Shown here in pieces: positions 40,249 to 48,930 of a stretch of DNA of 64,000 bases (positions within the stretch are counted from its first letter, which is position 1; the number at the start of each line of letters is the position of its first letter). The translations under genes were made by a program, and so were the position numbers. The DNA comes from an uncultured Clostridia bacterium (lineage in GTDB: Bacteria > Bacillota > Clostridia > Lachnospirales > Lachnospiraceae): NCBI GenBank assembly GCA_947303805.1, contig CAMYZE010000010.1, positions 1 through 64,000 on the forward strand, given 5' to 3'. The notes under the pieces were generated by a model. The model saw only the letters and a program-made list of their open reading frames with translations. It had not been told where the DNA came from and did not search any database.

Positions 40249-41252
40249 AAAAATGTAGTTTGATATGGGATATCTAAATGTTTATAAGCAAGTTCTGTCG
40301 CTACTCTTCCTTGCTTTGTTCTCTTTATGAGACCTTTCATAATTAGAAATGGCTCATAAACTTCTTCTATAGTGCCCGAGTCTTCTCCAAGAGTTACGGC
40401 GAGAGTCTCTATGCCTACACCTTTGCCATTTGAATTACTGATTAAAACTTGCAGATATTTTCTGTCATTTTCATCAAGACCAAGTTTGTCGATATCAAGT
40501 GTATCAAGAGTTTCATCTGCTACTTTCTTTGTAATCACTCCATCGTATTTTACTTCAGCAAAATCTCTTATTCTTTTCACAAGGCGATTTGCTATTCTTG
40601 GTGTGCCACGAGAGCGCATACCAATTTCTTTTGCACCATCTTTATCTATTTTCACATTTAAAACTTTTGCCGTCCTATGTGCTATCTTTTCAAGTTCTGA
40701 ATCTTCATAGTATTCAAGCTTTGAAATAATACCAAATCTATCACGAAGCGGTGCAGATAAAAGTCCTGGCATAGTTGTCGCACCTACAAGAGTAAATCTT
40801 GGAAGGTCAAGTCGGACTGAGTGAGCAGTACCTTCACTGCCAAGTACTATATCTATATAAAAATCTTCCATCGCCGAATATAACACTTCTTCAACCGCTG
40901 AATTTATCCTGTGTATCTCATCAATGAATAGTACATCTCCTTCTTCGAGATTTGAAAGAATAGATGCAATGTCTGCTGGCTTTTCAAAAGTCGGTCCACT
41001 TGTGGTTTTTATATTTACGCCCATCTCATGAGCAATTATAAATGCAAGAGTCGTCTTACCAAGTCCTGGTGGACCATAGAATAAACAGTGGTCAAGCTGA
41101 TCTTTTCTCTTTTTAGCCGCATCAATATAAATGCCAAGTTGGCTTTTAAGTTTTTCTTGACCTATATATTCATCTAAAGTTGAAGGGCGAAGCTTAGCAT
41201 CGTCCTTTCTGTCATCTGCTGTACTATTTACATTTAATATTTTCTTTTTCAT
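40245..41252 (-). CDS. ruvB: Holliday junction branch migration helicase RuvB
   Basis: 335 residues, standard length. RuvB is the AAA+ motor that drives branch migration with RuvA. LRPSTLDEYIGQEKLKSQLG opens the core; Walker A is FYGPPGLGKTTLA, then TSGPTFEKPADIASIL, Walker B LFIDEIHRI, sensor GATTMPGLLSAPLRDRFG and the winged-helix C-terminus GVGIETLAVTLGEDSGTIE. It is separated from ruvA by a dispersed element and coupled to the U32 gene by an ATGA overlap. Confidence 0.98.
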   Translation of the reverse strand: MKKKILNVNSTADDRKDDAKLRPSTLDEYIGQEKLKSQLGIYIDAAKKRKDQLDHCLFYGPPGLGKTTLAFIIAHEMGVNIKTTSGPTFEKPADIASILSNLEEGDVLFIDEIHRINSAVEEVLYSAMEDFYIDIVLGSEGTAHSVRLDLPRFTLVGATTMPGLLSAPLRDRFGIISKLEYYEDSELEKIAHRTAKVLNVKIDKDGAKEIGMRSRGTPRIANRLVKRIRDFAEVKYDGVITKKVADETLDTLDIDKLGLDENDRKYLQVLISNSNGKGVGIETLAVTLGEDSGTIEEVYEPFLIMKGLIKRTKQGRVATELAYKHLDIPYQTTFL

Positions 41253-41260
41253 TTATTTTA

Positions 41261-41285
41261 GGGGCTCGTAAAACTTAGCCTTACA
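41261..41285 (-). repeat. Dispersed element between ruvA and ruvB
   Basis: A diverged copy filling the intercistronic gap. The ruvA stop (TAA in TTG-TAA-GGC) lies at the position of the consensus TAG. Confidence 0.8.
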
Positions 41286-41889
41286 AGTTGTTTTTGAGGG
41301 CGAGCTTCAAGATCTCGCTTGAGCTTTCATCGCCTTTTATGTCAAGAGTCGCAAGTATTTCACGAGCTCTATTTTCTTTGAAGCCAAGTTTTACCATGGC
41401 TTCCACCACTTCATCCTTTAATGCATTTATCTTTTGATTCTCAGTATTATTTTGTTTTATAATATCCACTTTGCCATCAAAATTCATCTTCCTCACTTTG
41501 TCACCAAGTTCTATACATATTTTACTTGCCGTCTTTGCTCCTATACCTTGAACTGAAGAAATAAGCTTGCTGTCTTCACTCGCGATTGCTTTCATAAGAG
41601 TAGAGAAGCCAAGAGTAGAAATGATATTTAGAGCACCCTTAGGTCCCACACCATTTACAGTTAGAAGTTTTAAAAACATTTCTCTATCTTCTCTTGTGAG
41701 AAAGCCATAGAGACTTAGTTCATCTTCTTTCACATTAGTATATGTAAAAACTTTTATATCGTCATCAATTGTTGGTAAGTTTTTAAAATTTGAAGCAGGA
41801 AAAAAAATACCGAAACCAATACCGTTGGTTTCTACTACAATGCTGTCTTGCAAAACTTCTTTTAATTTTCCATTTATAAAACTAATCAT
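41281..41889 (-). CDS. ruvA: Holliday junction DNA helicase subunit RuvA
   Basis: 202 residues. It binds four-way junctions as a tetramer. The N-terminal OB fold starts MISFINGKLKEVLQDSIVVE, followed by LYGFLTREDREMFLKLLTVN, GVGPKGALNIIST and GIGAKTASKICIEL (the two HhH motifs), and the C-terminal RuvB-binding domain after about residue 150. The start follows a dispersed element and lacks a strong SD; GGGGCGAG within the element is the only purine-rich stretch. Its stop codon comes from another element copy. Confidence 0.96.
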   Translation of the reverse strand: MISFINGKLKEVLQDSIVVETNGIGFGIFFPASNFKNLPTIDDDIKVFTYTNVKEDELSLYGFLTREDREMFLKLLTVNGVGPKGALNIISTLGFSTLMKAIASEDSKLISSVQGIGAKTASKICIELGDKVRKMNFDGKVDIIKQNNTENQKINALKDEVVEAMVKLGFKENRAREILATLDIKGDESSSEILKLALKNNL

Positions 41890-41896
41890 AATTATT

Positions 41897-41921
41897 GGGA
41901 TCGTAAAACTCGCCCCTACGA
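41897..41921 (-). repeat. Dispersed element between the YhaM-like gene and ruvA
   Basis: An intact copy. The upstream gene ends AAA-TCG-TAG inside it, and the ruvA ATG lies eight bases beyond its far end. Confidence 0.9.
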
Positions 41922-42878
41922 TTTGAGTTTGGTTTCGCGGAAGTTCGTGCCAAGGAACTTATTGGCTATGAATCCATTCGAATCCATTTTGTTGGTTATC
42001 TTGGCATTTGCAATATTTTCTCTCATGAGTTCAAGTTTTGCATCAGTGTTATCAGCCTGAGAAACTATATATGCTTCCATGAGCATCGGTTGCTTTGGAG
42101 AACCAAACTCTGGAGTTCCGTGGTGAGATAGAATACTATGCAATAGCTCATATTTTTCAATCTCAGTAAAGCCACCAAGTTCATCTATTTTTTTACTTAT
42201 AATCTCATAGCCTAGCACAATATGTCCTACGAGCATACCCTCATCTGTGTATTCATTAAGTGGATATGGTGCTATTTCATCAATCTTCGCTATATCGTGA
42301 AGCAAAGCTGTAGTGATAACTAAATCAAGATTTATGTCATCATAGTTATTTGCCATCGCAATAGCTAATTTAGTAGTAGATATGGTATGCTCTACTAGCC
42401 CACTTACAAATGAATGATGAACTGTCTTTGCAGCCTGGTGAGATAAAAACTTTTCTCTAAAACTCTTATCTTCAATAAAAAATGATTTTAAAAGTTTGTT
42501 GTAATTTTTGTTTTTAACTTTAGCGATCAATAAGTCTATTTCCTTTGCCATATCATCCTTATTATATTTAGATGTGGCAAAATAGTCTTCAGTGTTGAAC
42601 TCATCTTTATCGGCAACTCTTAATCTTGCTACTTTTACTTGGAGCTGATTGTTGTATGATATTACATCACCCTCTACAAATACAAAATCTCCAGCTTTAA
42701 ACTCTTCTATGCCAGGAGCGTTTACATCCCAGATTTTTGCATCGATTGATCCAGTCTTGTCAGAGAGGCTTACATTAAAATATTCCTTTCCTGTCTTAGC
42801 TGTTGCTTGAGACTTCGTCTTCACATGGTAGACTGATTTTAGTTCGTCGCCGTCTTTAAGTTTATTTATAAATTGCAT
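41916..42878 (-). CDS. YhaM-like OB-fold/HD-domain 3'-5' exoribonuclease
   Basis: About 320 residues. The N-terminal OB fold (about 1-95) has FNVSLSDKTGSIDAKIWD and GDFVFVEGDVISYNNQLQ; the HD domain (about 140-300) has HHSFVSGLVEHTIST, the metal-binding LLHDIAKIDEI and LSHHGTPEFGSPKQPMLMEA with SQADNTDAKLE. This is the architecture of YhaM, which degrades RNA ends. The ATG at 42878 follows GAGGAG; a GTG four codons earlier overlaps that SD and is less likely. The stop TAG is inside a dispersed element. Confidence 0.9.
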   Translation of the reverse strand: MQFINKLKDGDELKSVYHVKTKSQATAKTGKEYFNVSLSDKTGSIDAKIWDVNAPGIEEFKAGDFVFVEGDVISYNNQLQVKVARLRVADKDEFNTEDYFATSKYNKDDMAKEIDLLIAKVKNKNYNKLLKSFFIEDKSFREKFLSHQAAKTVHHSFVSGLVEHTISTTKLAIAMANNYDDINLDLVITTALLHDIAKIDEIAPYPLNEYTDEGMLVGHIVLGYEIISKKIDELGGFTEIEKYELLHSILSHHGTPEFGSPKQPMLMEAYIVSQADNTDAKLELMRENIANAKITNKMDSNGFIANKFLGTNFRETKLKS

Positions 42879-42900
42879 CTTGCTCCTCACTTTTATAAAT

Positions 42901-42925
42901 TATGGTCGACAAGATGTCGACCATA
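42901..42925. other. Perfect hairpin between SH3-protein and YhaM-like genes
   Basis: Perfect 11-bp arms (TATGGTCGACA and TGTCGACCATA) with a three-base loop, just after the stop of the SH3 gene. The T-tail (AATTTATAAAA) is weak, so it may be a leaky terminator or an mRNA-processing hairpin that sets the ratio of the two genes. Confidence 0.75.
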
Positions 42926-42928
42926 TGA

Positions 42929-43921
42929 TTATTGTTCTTCGAGAATTGGTGAAAGATTTTCGTCTTTCTTTATATACCTTCTTGATATGTAGGCTTCTTT
43001 GCCATCATATACTATTACTGCCCATTCATTATTATAAAATGATTTTACTTGGACTTTTCCACCTCGACTAACTGTACCAAGAACTTTTGAACCTTCTGTT
43101 GTAGCAGCATCTCTTATTTTCACTAGGTCGCCAGTAACATCATAGTAACCTGCCTCTGGTGGAGGTGGTGGCGTAGTTGGTTCTGTTTCGATAACCTCAG
43201 TTGGTGTTTCTTCTATAATCGGTGGTGTAGTAGGTTCAGGTCTTTTTGTTGCAGTTCCACTAAAGAACATTCCTCTCACTACAAACACTATCAATAAAAC
43301 TAAAACAATTGGTATAACTATCGCAGCAAGTTTTGTAAATTTAAACTTTCCACTTTTTCTTTCACTTTCGAGCATCTGTTCTCTCATTCTTTCTTTTTTT
43401 CTAAAATCTGCATCGTCGACACCTCTCTGCATAAATGCTGGTGTCGCTCCATCTGTCGTCATATCTTTACTAAAATCACCTGCATATGGTTCTTCATCTT
43501 CATCATATTCGTAAACTGGCTTATCTGTATTTGCATTGAATTTTGATTTCTCTTCAAGATTTTCTGAGAAAGTTGGATTAATATCTTCATTTTTAAATAT
43601 TAGATCAAGCTCATTGGTCAAAACTTGTAAAGCCTGCTCTGCATGCTCTTTTGGAATGTCGACACCATTATGAGCCTGCACACCACTTATAATCAAAGTT
43701 TCAAAGTTGTGAACTGTGTCATCTGCAAGTGTTCCATTCGCACGAAGTGTTTTCAAATCTTCCTCATAACCTTTTGACACTATAAGAGCCTCATCAGTTA
43801 AGTGTTCAATTACATCCATAGTAATTTGAGCCATGAGCATCATGGCTTCGTTGTACTTATTTAAGATAAGATGTTCTCTTACTTCTCCAAGAGCTTCTTG
43901 GATTCTATTTTTGTTGGCCAT
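42929..43921 (-). CDS. Membrane protein with C-terminal SH3 domain
   Basis: 330 residues: a helical cytoplasmic N-terminal half (about 1-115), an acidic linker, one TM segment (about 196-216, LAAIVIPIVLVLLIVFVV), a Pro/Thr-rich spacer (about 225-255, with PPPPPE) and a bacterial SH3-type domain (about 258-320, with GDLVKIRDAATTEGSKVLGT and AVIVYDGKEAYISRRYI). The topology puts the SH3 domain outside, where such domains bind peptidoglycan. GGAGG six bases upstream sets the start. I do not recognise the N-terminal part. Confidence 0.78.
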   Translation of the reverse strand: MANKNRIQEALGEVREHLILNKYNEAMMLMAQITMDVIEHLTDEALIVSKGYEEDLKTLRANGTLADDTVHNFETLIISGVQAHNGVDIPKEHAEQALQVLTNELDLIFKNEDINPTFSENLEEKSKFNANTDKPVYEYDEDEEPYAGDFSKDMTTDGATPAFMQRGVDDADFRKKERMREQMLESERKSGKFKFTKLAAIVIPIVLVLLIVFVVRGMFFSGTATKRPEPTTPPIIEETPTEVIETEPTTPPPPPEAGYYDVTGDLVKIRDAATTEGSKVLGTVSRGGKVQVKSFYNNEWAVIVYDGKEAYISRRYIKKDENLSPILEEQ

Positions 43922-43996
43922 ATAAGCCTCCGAAAAAATTATTTATTATATATCATTTTATTATAACATACATATGCTGGAATTTCCACACACAAT

Positions 43997-44018
43997 GGCT
44001 CGTATAACTCGCCCCTAC
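43997..44018 (-). repeat. Dispersed element after the GT-C operon
   Basis: A copy about 10 bp past the stop of the GT-C gene at 44028, in the 106-bp gap that precedes the SH3-protein gene. Confidence 0.85.
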
Positions 44019-44027
44019 ATGCAATCA

Positions 44028-45671
44028 CTATGAGAGGCGGTAGACGTGATAATAGGTGGTGAAATATATGCGATTTGCAGTAGATACATTATTCTTTTTC
44101 ATAATATAATTGATAAATTTTTGGTCATCTTCTGAGGTATATATCACGAGAAATAGGTCATTATAGCCCTCTATGGTCTTATTTGAGAAGTTTGCAAGAG
44201 CGTCTTCATTACTTATATCAACGAAAGTCATATTCTCCATATCTTTAAAGACATATAGTGGTGTTGGCAACTTCCATAGACTGGTATTCACTGAGTTTCG
44301 ATTTAATGATTTATCCACAGTTCTATATAGCAAAATAACCTTGGTGTCTTTATTATTACGAAGGTACTCAGAAAATAGTGCATCTTCGGTATTTAAAGAT
44401 GTAGGGCTATTTTTGTATGTGGTCGTCACACTAAGGATACACATGAGCAAAATAGGAATAAAAGCAAAATATTTATTGATACTAGTAAAAATAAAATAGA
44501 TCGGACAAATGACTAATATAAATATAAAGGGATAAATATTATACAAATATCGATGGAAAGATAATTTTACTGTGCAGCAAATTAATATAAAGTATACAAT
44601 CACAAATAAGAGGATTAAAAAATATAAATGATTATCAAATATAAAACTCTTAATTGACTTTTTTTCTAATTTTTTACTTGCAATTAAAATAATTATTCCA
44701 ATAATAATCAAAACCAAATACACAATTATCCCAGGTCCAAAGAAGGCTTTATATAATCCAATAAAAAGTTTTGACACCTTTTCGGCAAATGAGTCTGCAC
44801 TTGAAAAAGAACTTAAGGAATGTGCACTATTCCCACCTCCGAAGATGTGAGATATCATTGGTGGGAAAATTATTATAGATGTAAGTATCGAAAAAATACC
44901 TGACACAAATGTAGCAAATAGCATCGGGAAACTTTTTCTTTTTATCATATTGACAGCGAGGACTAGTGAAAAGAATCCTGCCACAATTATAATATGATAC
45001 TGGGTGAGGATGCCGAGGACGCAGATTAAATAAAATGAAATCAAAAACTTATAATCAAATCTTTCTTTTATATTGCTTGAGACTTTTGTTTGGTCAATAT
45101 AGTTTATTATGAGAGAAACGAAAAGCAAACTCATAGCCGATAACATTACATACATTCTTGTGAAAGAATAATTATTTATAAATCCATATAGTGTAAGCGC
45201 AATAAGAGTTAAGATAGTTGCCGAAATTTTATCTTTTATAAGTTTATAGAGTAAATGTCTTGTAGTCCAAAATAGAATAATTAGAAAAAAAATATTGATA
45301 CTAAGTCCATACCACATTGAAAATTTATTTTTATTTATAGAACTAATAAAATTGACTAACAAAAAATATAGTGGTGGGTGGGTGTCCATTTTTTGATTAA
45401 AGAACACATTGTCTACGTCAAATAAATGGCCATCTTTCGACGCTGTATAATCAAGCAAAAGTTCCTCTCCACTATACTCCTTAAAGTTTTCTATATTTAA
45501 TTGAAAAGTATTATTTGAAAGACCATAAGTGTAAAACTCATCTATGTCAAGATTAGCCTTTTTTGATATGAAAAAGGTGGCTATTAAGATTACGACGACT
45601 GATAATAAAATACATTTTATAATGTTTAGCGCATCTATTTTGTTGTTCAAGTTTGATATATTGTTTTTCAT
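44028..45671 (-). CDS. Polytopic membrane glycosyltransferase, GT39/PMT-like
   Basis: 547 residues, about 11 TM segments. The first extracytoplasmic loop has NLDIDEFYTYGLSNN and later FNQKMDTHPPLYFLLVNF; the DE pair and HPPLY motif are typical of GT39-like GT-C transferases using lipid-linked sugars. It differs from the KDIFDHK paralogue family. It starts four bases after the previous gene and ends the three-gene GT-C operon. The substrate is unknown. Confidence 0.82.
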   Translation of the reverse strand: MKNNISNLNNKIDALNIIKCILLSVVVILIATFFISKKANLDIDEFYTYGLSNNTFQLNIENFKEYSGEELLLDYTASKDGHLFDVDNVFFNQKMDTHPPLYFLLVNFISSINKNKFSMWYGLSINIFFLIILFWTTRHLLYKLIKDKISATILTLIALTLYGFINNYSFTRMYVMLSAMSLLFVSLIINYIDQTKVSSNIKERFDYKFLISFYLICVLGILTQYHIIIVAGFFSLVLAVNMIKRKSFPMLFATFVSGIFSILTSIIIFPPMISHIFGGGNSAHSLSSFSSADSFAEKVSKLFIGLYKAFFGPGIIVYLVLIIIGIIILIASKKLEKKSIKSFIFDNHLYFLILLFVIVYFILICCTVKLSFHRYLYNIYPFIFILVICPIYFIFTSINKYFAFIPILLMCILSVTTTYKNSPTSLNTEDALFSEYLRNNKDTKVILLYRTVDKSLNRNSVNTSLWKLPTPLYVFKDMENMTFVDISNEDALANFSNKTIEGYNDLFLVIYTSEDDQKFINYIMKKNNVSTANRIYFTTYYHVYRLS

Positions 45672-45674
45672 TAC

Positions 45675-47180
45675 TTATTGCTTCTTTATAAATATATAGT
45701 TTGTACCAAGATTTTCGTTTGTCTTATACTCATCTACTAAATCATAATCCACACTTAAAACATATCTCATCTGGTCAAACTTTCTCTTGTCCATATCACC
45801 AGCTACAGTTGAATGTTGGTATATAACTACATCTGGATCTCTCTCCATAATATATTCATACTGCGCATCATAGATGGTGCTATCTTCTTTATAAGAAATA
45901 TTTGGAATGAAAAAATATTTATATACTGGCACTGTACCTGTAAAAATATAGATATCTGGATTAAAGCCAAAAGACAATATTCTTGCATTCCTCTTATTGC
46001 CGAGCTTTTTAAACAAATTATTGTTAATTCTCATAGTCATATAGCTGCAATAATTATATCTACTATCTATACTCCTATTTATAAATATGTTTAGGACTAT
46101 GAAAACTACTGCACTTGCTATATAAACTATTCTCTTCCAGTTTTCGAATATTTTTTTAGCAAATTTTGCAATCAAAAAGTATATAGATAATAAATATGGC
46201 ATAAAAATTACAAGATAATACACATTCGTCCGTTGTGAAAATACAACATAATAAAAAGTGATTACAAATGCTACAATGATTGGAATCTTTATCATTTTAT
46301 TAAACTTAAGCGGAAACCAACAGAAAAAAGAGATAAATAAGAAAATAAAAAACTTTAAATCTACCACTATAAAATTTAGTGCACCTTCAAGAACATTATG
46401 CCCCAATGTAAAGTTTGATCTTGCATAATTGATATTTGTAGTTATTATGGCATAATAAGCATCCTTCACGCTATCAGTCGCTAGGGCATAAATTATGTAG
46501 GGCACTATTGACACGACTACTCCGAGAAGCCCCGCGACAAATATAGCTAATATATTTTTATAACTTTTGCTTTTTACAAGTCTAACTAAAACTGATACAG
46601 CAAATGGCACAAATATAACTATCGCACGAATATTGGTCATAAAAGTAATACCTGCAAGAATGCCAATTATAAACATTTGCTTTGGTATAAATGGCTCATT
46701 TTCAGATGTTGTTTCAAAATACTTAGTAAACATAAAGATAGCTATCATAAGGCAAGCTATGGCATAGACCTCTGTCCTGCTATAGCCGAATGAAATATTT
46801 GGAATACTCATAAGAGTGCCGAGTATCAGTGGTGCTATAAATGCAACTTCTTTTGACAAATAAAATCTACAAATCTTGTATAGATATATAGATATAATTG
46901 AAAATAACAATATCTCTAATATAAATAATCCAAGGTGGTTTTTTTCAAAGAGAGCAGCGAAGGCATTAAAAAAATAAATATAAGGCGTCTTATGGTCAAA
47001 GATGTCCTTATACAATACCTTTCCTTTAATCATCGCCTTTCCTATCGTAAAAAATATAGCTTGGTCTGTATCAGTGAATACTTCATTGAATCTTATAGAG
47101 TTTATTGATACAAAAAATCGAAGCATTATAGAGTATGCAATTAGTAAAAAATATTCTATTTTGCTGTTTTTTTTATTCAT
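45675..47180 (-). CDS. Polytopic membrane glycosyltransferase, GT-C-like (paralogue 3)
   Basis: 501 residues, homologous to the genes at 295 and 1931. It shares GKVLYKDIFDHKTPYIYFFN, the segment YALATDSVKDAYYAIITTN and the C-terminal shape FGFNPDIYIFTGTVPVYKYF. About ten TM segments are visible. AAAGGATAG upstream of the ATG supports the start. It lies 3 bp from its upstream neighbour and 3 bp from its downstream neighbour, so the three genes are one operon. Confidence 0.82.
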   Translation of the reverse strand: MNKKNSKIEYFLLIAYSIMLRFFVSINSIRFNEVFTDTDQAIFFTIGKAMIKGKVLYKDIFDHKTPYIYFFNAFAALFEKNHLGLFILEILLFSIISIYLYKICRFYLSKEVAFIAPLILGTLMSIPNISFGYSRTEVYAIACLMIAIFMFTKYFETTSENEPFIPKQMFIIGILAGITFMTNIRAIVIFVPFAVSVLVRLVKSKSYKNILAIFVAGLLGVVVSIVPYIIYALATDSVKDAYYAIITTNINYARSNFTLGHNVLEGALNFIVVDLKFFIFLFISFFCWFPLKFNKMIKIPIIVAFVITFYYVVFSQRTNVYYLVIFMPYLLSIYFLIAKFAKKIFENWKRIVYIASAVVFIVLNIFINRSIDSRYNYCSYMTMRINNNLFKKLGNKRNARILSFGFNPDIYIFTGTVPVYKYFFIPNISYKEDSTIYDAQYEYIMERDPDVVIYQHSTVAGDMDKRKFDQMRYVLSVDYDLVDEYKTNENLGTNYIFIKKQ

Positions 47181-47183
47181 AAA

Positions 47184-48821
47184 CTATCCTTTATATCTTA
47201 CTACGATATATGAATTCATTTCTTTAATATCAAATATTGTTGAATCTATAACCTTAGCCATGCCCTTTTCCAAAATATACACATATCCTGGATCCATCAC
47301 AAGTGTTGATGGCTGATCAAAATGCCAATTGCCATAAACTTTTACTGCATTAAATATCGCATCTTTATATAACAACTCATGATTTTTATAATAATCAATT
47401 GGGCTTTTTTTCAAATAATATAATACATATATATACGATTCTCTTATTGATGTGTAAAAACATATCTCTTTAGCATTCAAACTATCTACATATTTAATAA
47501 CAGGTTCTATGCCTACAGCAAAACAATCATACTGAGCATCGTTAATTCCCTCTATAAGTATTCCTTTTTCTTTTTTAATGCTCGCATCAACATAGGTGTA
47601 AGAAAAATTAATAAAACTAAGTGTAAGCAATATAAGTGAAAAAACTTTCATAACTTTTACATTAAATAATAATGTAAAACCTTTAATTACAAAATAAATA
47701 AATGGAATGATTATAAAATTAGCGCGATTTATATTTATCTCTTGATGAAACAAGTTTAATATAAAAGCTGAAGTAAACCAAATGAAAAACAAATCATCAA
47801 CCACATTTTTATTATCTATTTTTATTATAAATCTCTCTCTTATAAATGATACTATACCTATTAAGCATATAGGAAATGAATAGATGTAGCACATGCCTAT
47901 ACCCTTTAAACCATTCCAATAAATATCATCATTTTGTGTGATATATAGTTTAAAAGATGCAATTAAATTATGTGCCAAAGATAAAAAAATGTTGCTACTT
48001 GACAATATACTACTTCCTAACATTCGGTTTGCTCTGAGTCTTGGTATGGTTAGGAAAGGTAGCTCTATACTATCTAAATTAAAGAAATTAACTATGACAA
48101 ATAGTATTAGTGGCCAAGTCAAGAGAAGTGTAATCATTATAGTACATAAAACCTGCTTTAAAGATATTTTGTGGTTTGTAAGTCCATATATGTATATTAA
48201 TATGCAAAAAATTGCAAGCCCAAGATAGGCGGTCGCATATGAATATGCTGATATAGAAAACATAACAAAGGCTAAAATCAGGTTAAAGCTACTTTTTTTA
48301 TCATCATATTTGAAAAATTTAATTAAAAAATAAACTCCATATAGCACTAGGTCTGGAAGAAGATTGCAATCTAATCCCCATCTACTTTTCATTATATGCC
48401 ATGGATTTAATACAAAAAACAGTGTTCCAAATAAAATATAAAACTTGCCATTACTCTTGTCGTCATCAAAACATAATTTTAATATCTTATAAAATACTAA
48501 TATAGACATTGATGAAATTATAGCCATAGGGAGTCTTGTAGTGATGATATTTAGTCCAAAGATCTTAATAAAAGGTATCATAATATATGTGAGCAATGAG
48601 CTCTGACCACTTCCCCAGGCAAGCAAGTACACTGGCAAAAATACGTTATTCCTATCCCTAAGAGTAGTAAGTATGCTATACGAATCATAGGCAGCAGATG
48701 CCTCGTCGCAATTTAAACCTATAGGTAGTTTATCAATACCAATAACTCTTATAACAATCCCAAGTAAAATCATTAAACTAATTATAATGTTGTAAATTTT
48801 ATTGTTTTTATATATACTCAC
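47184..48821 (-). CDS. Polytopic membrane glycosyltransferase, GT39/PMT-like
   Basis: 545 residues, about 11 TM segments. The first loop has GIDKLPIGLNCDEASAAYD and SWGSGQSSLLTY-like sequence (LLAWGSGQSSLLTYIMIPF), as in bacterial PMT/GT39 proteins; the DE in CDEA is the likely catalytic acid. The start codon is GTG at 48821 with no SD. An extended -10 box (TGTTATAAT) sits exactly seven bases before it, so the mRNA may be leaderless. It is the first gene of the GT-C operon. Confidence 0.8.
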   Translation of the reverse strand: MSIYKNNKIYNIIISLMILLGIVIRVIGIDKLPIGLNCDEASAAYDSYSILTTLRDRNNVFLPVYLLAWGSGQSSLLTYIMIPFIKIFGLNIITTRLPMAIISSMSILVFYKILKLCFDDDKSNGKFYILFGTLFFVLNPWHIMKSRWGLDCNLLPDLVLYGVYFLIKFFKYDDKKSSFNLILAFVMFSISAYSYATAYLGLAIFCILIYIYGLTNHKISLKQVLCTIMITLLLTWPLILFVIVNFFNLDSIELPFLTIPRLRANRMLGSSILSSSNIFLSLAHNLIASFKLYITQNDDIYWNGLKGIGMCYIYSFPICLIGIVSFIRERFIIKIDNKNVVDDLFFIWFTSAFILNLFHQEININRANFIIIPFIYFVIKGFTLLFNVKVMKVFSLILLTLSFINFSYTYVDASIKKEKGILIEGINDAQYDCFAVGIEPVIKYVDSLNAKEICFYTSIRESYIYVLYYLKKSPIDYYKNHELLYKDAIFNAVKVYGNWHFDQPSTLVMDPGYVYILEKGMAKVIDSTIFDIKEMNSYIVVRYKG

Positions 48822-48827
48822 GAAAAT

Positions 48828-48856
48828 ATTATAACATATTTTTACATCTTTTTCTA
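48828..48856 (-). promoter_or_regulatory. Promoter of the GT-C operon, predicted leaderless start
   Basis: Minus strand: a weak -35 TAGAAA (48851-48856), a 17-bp spacer and TATAAT (48828-48833) with a TGn extension. The predicted +1 falls on the GTG start codon at 48821. Confidence 0.5.
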
Positions 48857-48873
48857 TAAATTATATTCGCAAG

Positions 48874-48907
48874 AAAAAACTCCTAACCCGAAGGCTAGGA
48901 GTTTTTT
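48874..48907. terminator. Strong terminator after the wall-binding protein gene
   Basis: 12-bp arms (AAAAAACTCCTA and TAGGAGTTTTTT) around a CC-GAA-GG inner loop, with T tracts on both strands. It follows the stop of the minus-strand gene at 48931. Confidence 0.92.
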
Positions 48908-48930
48908 TATGATATCTTTAACGCTATAAA

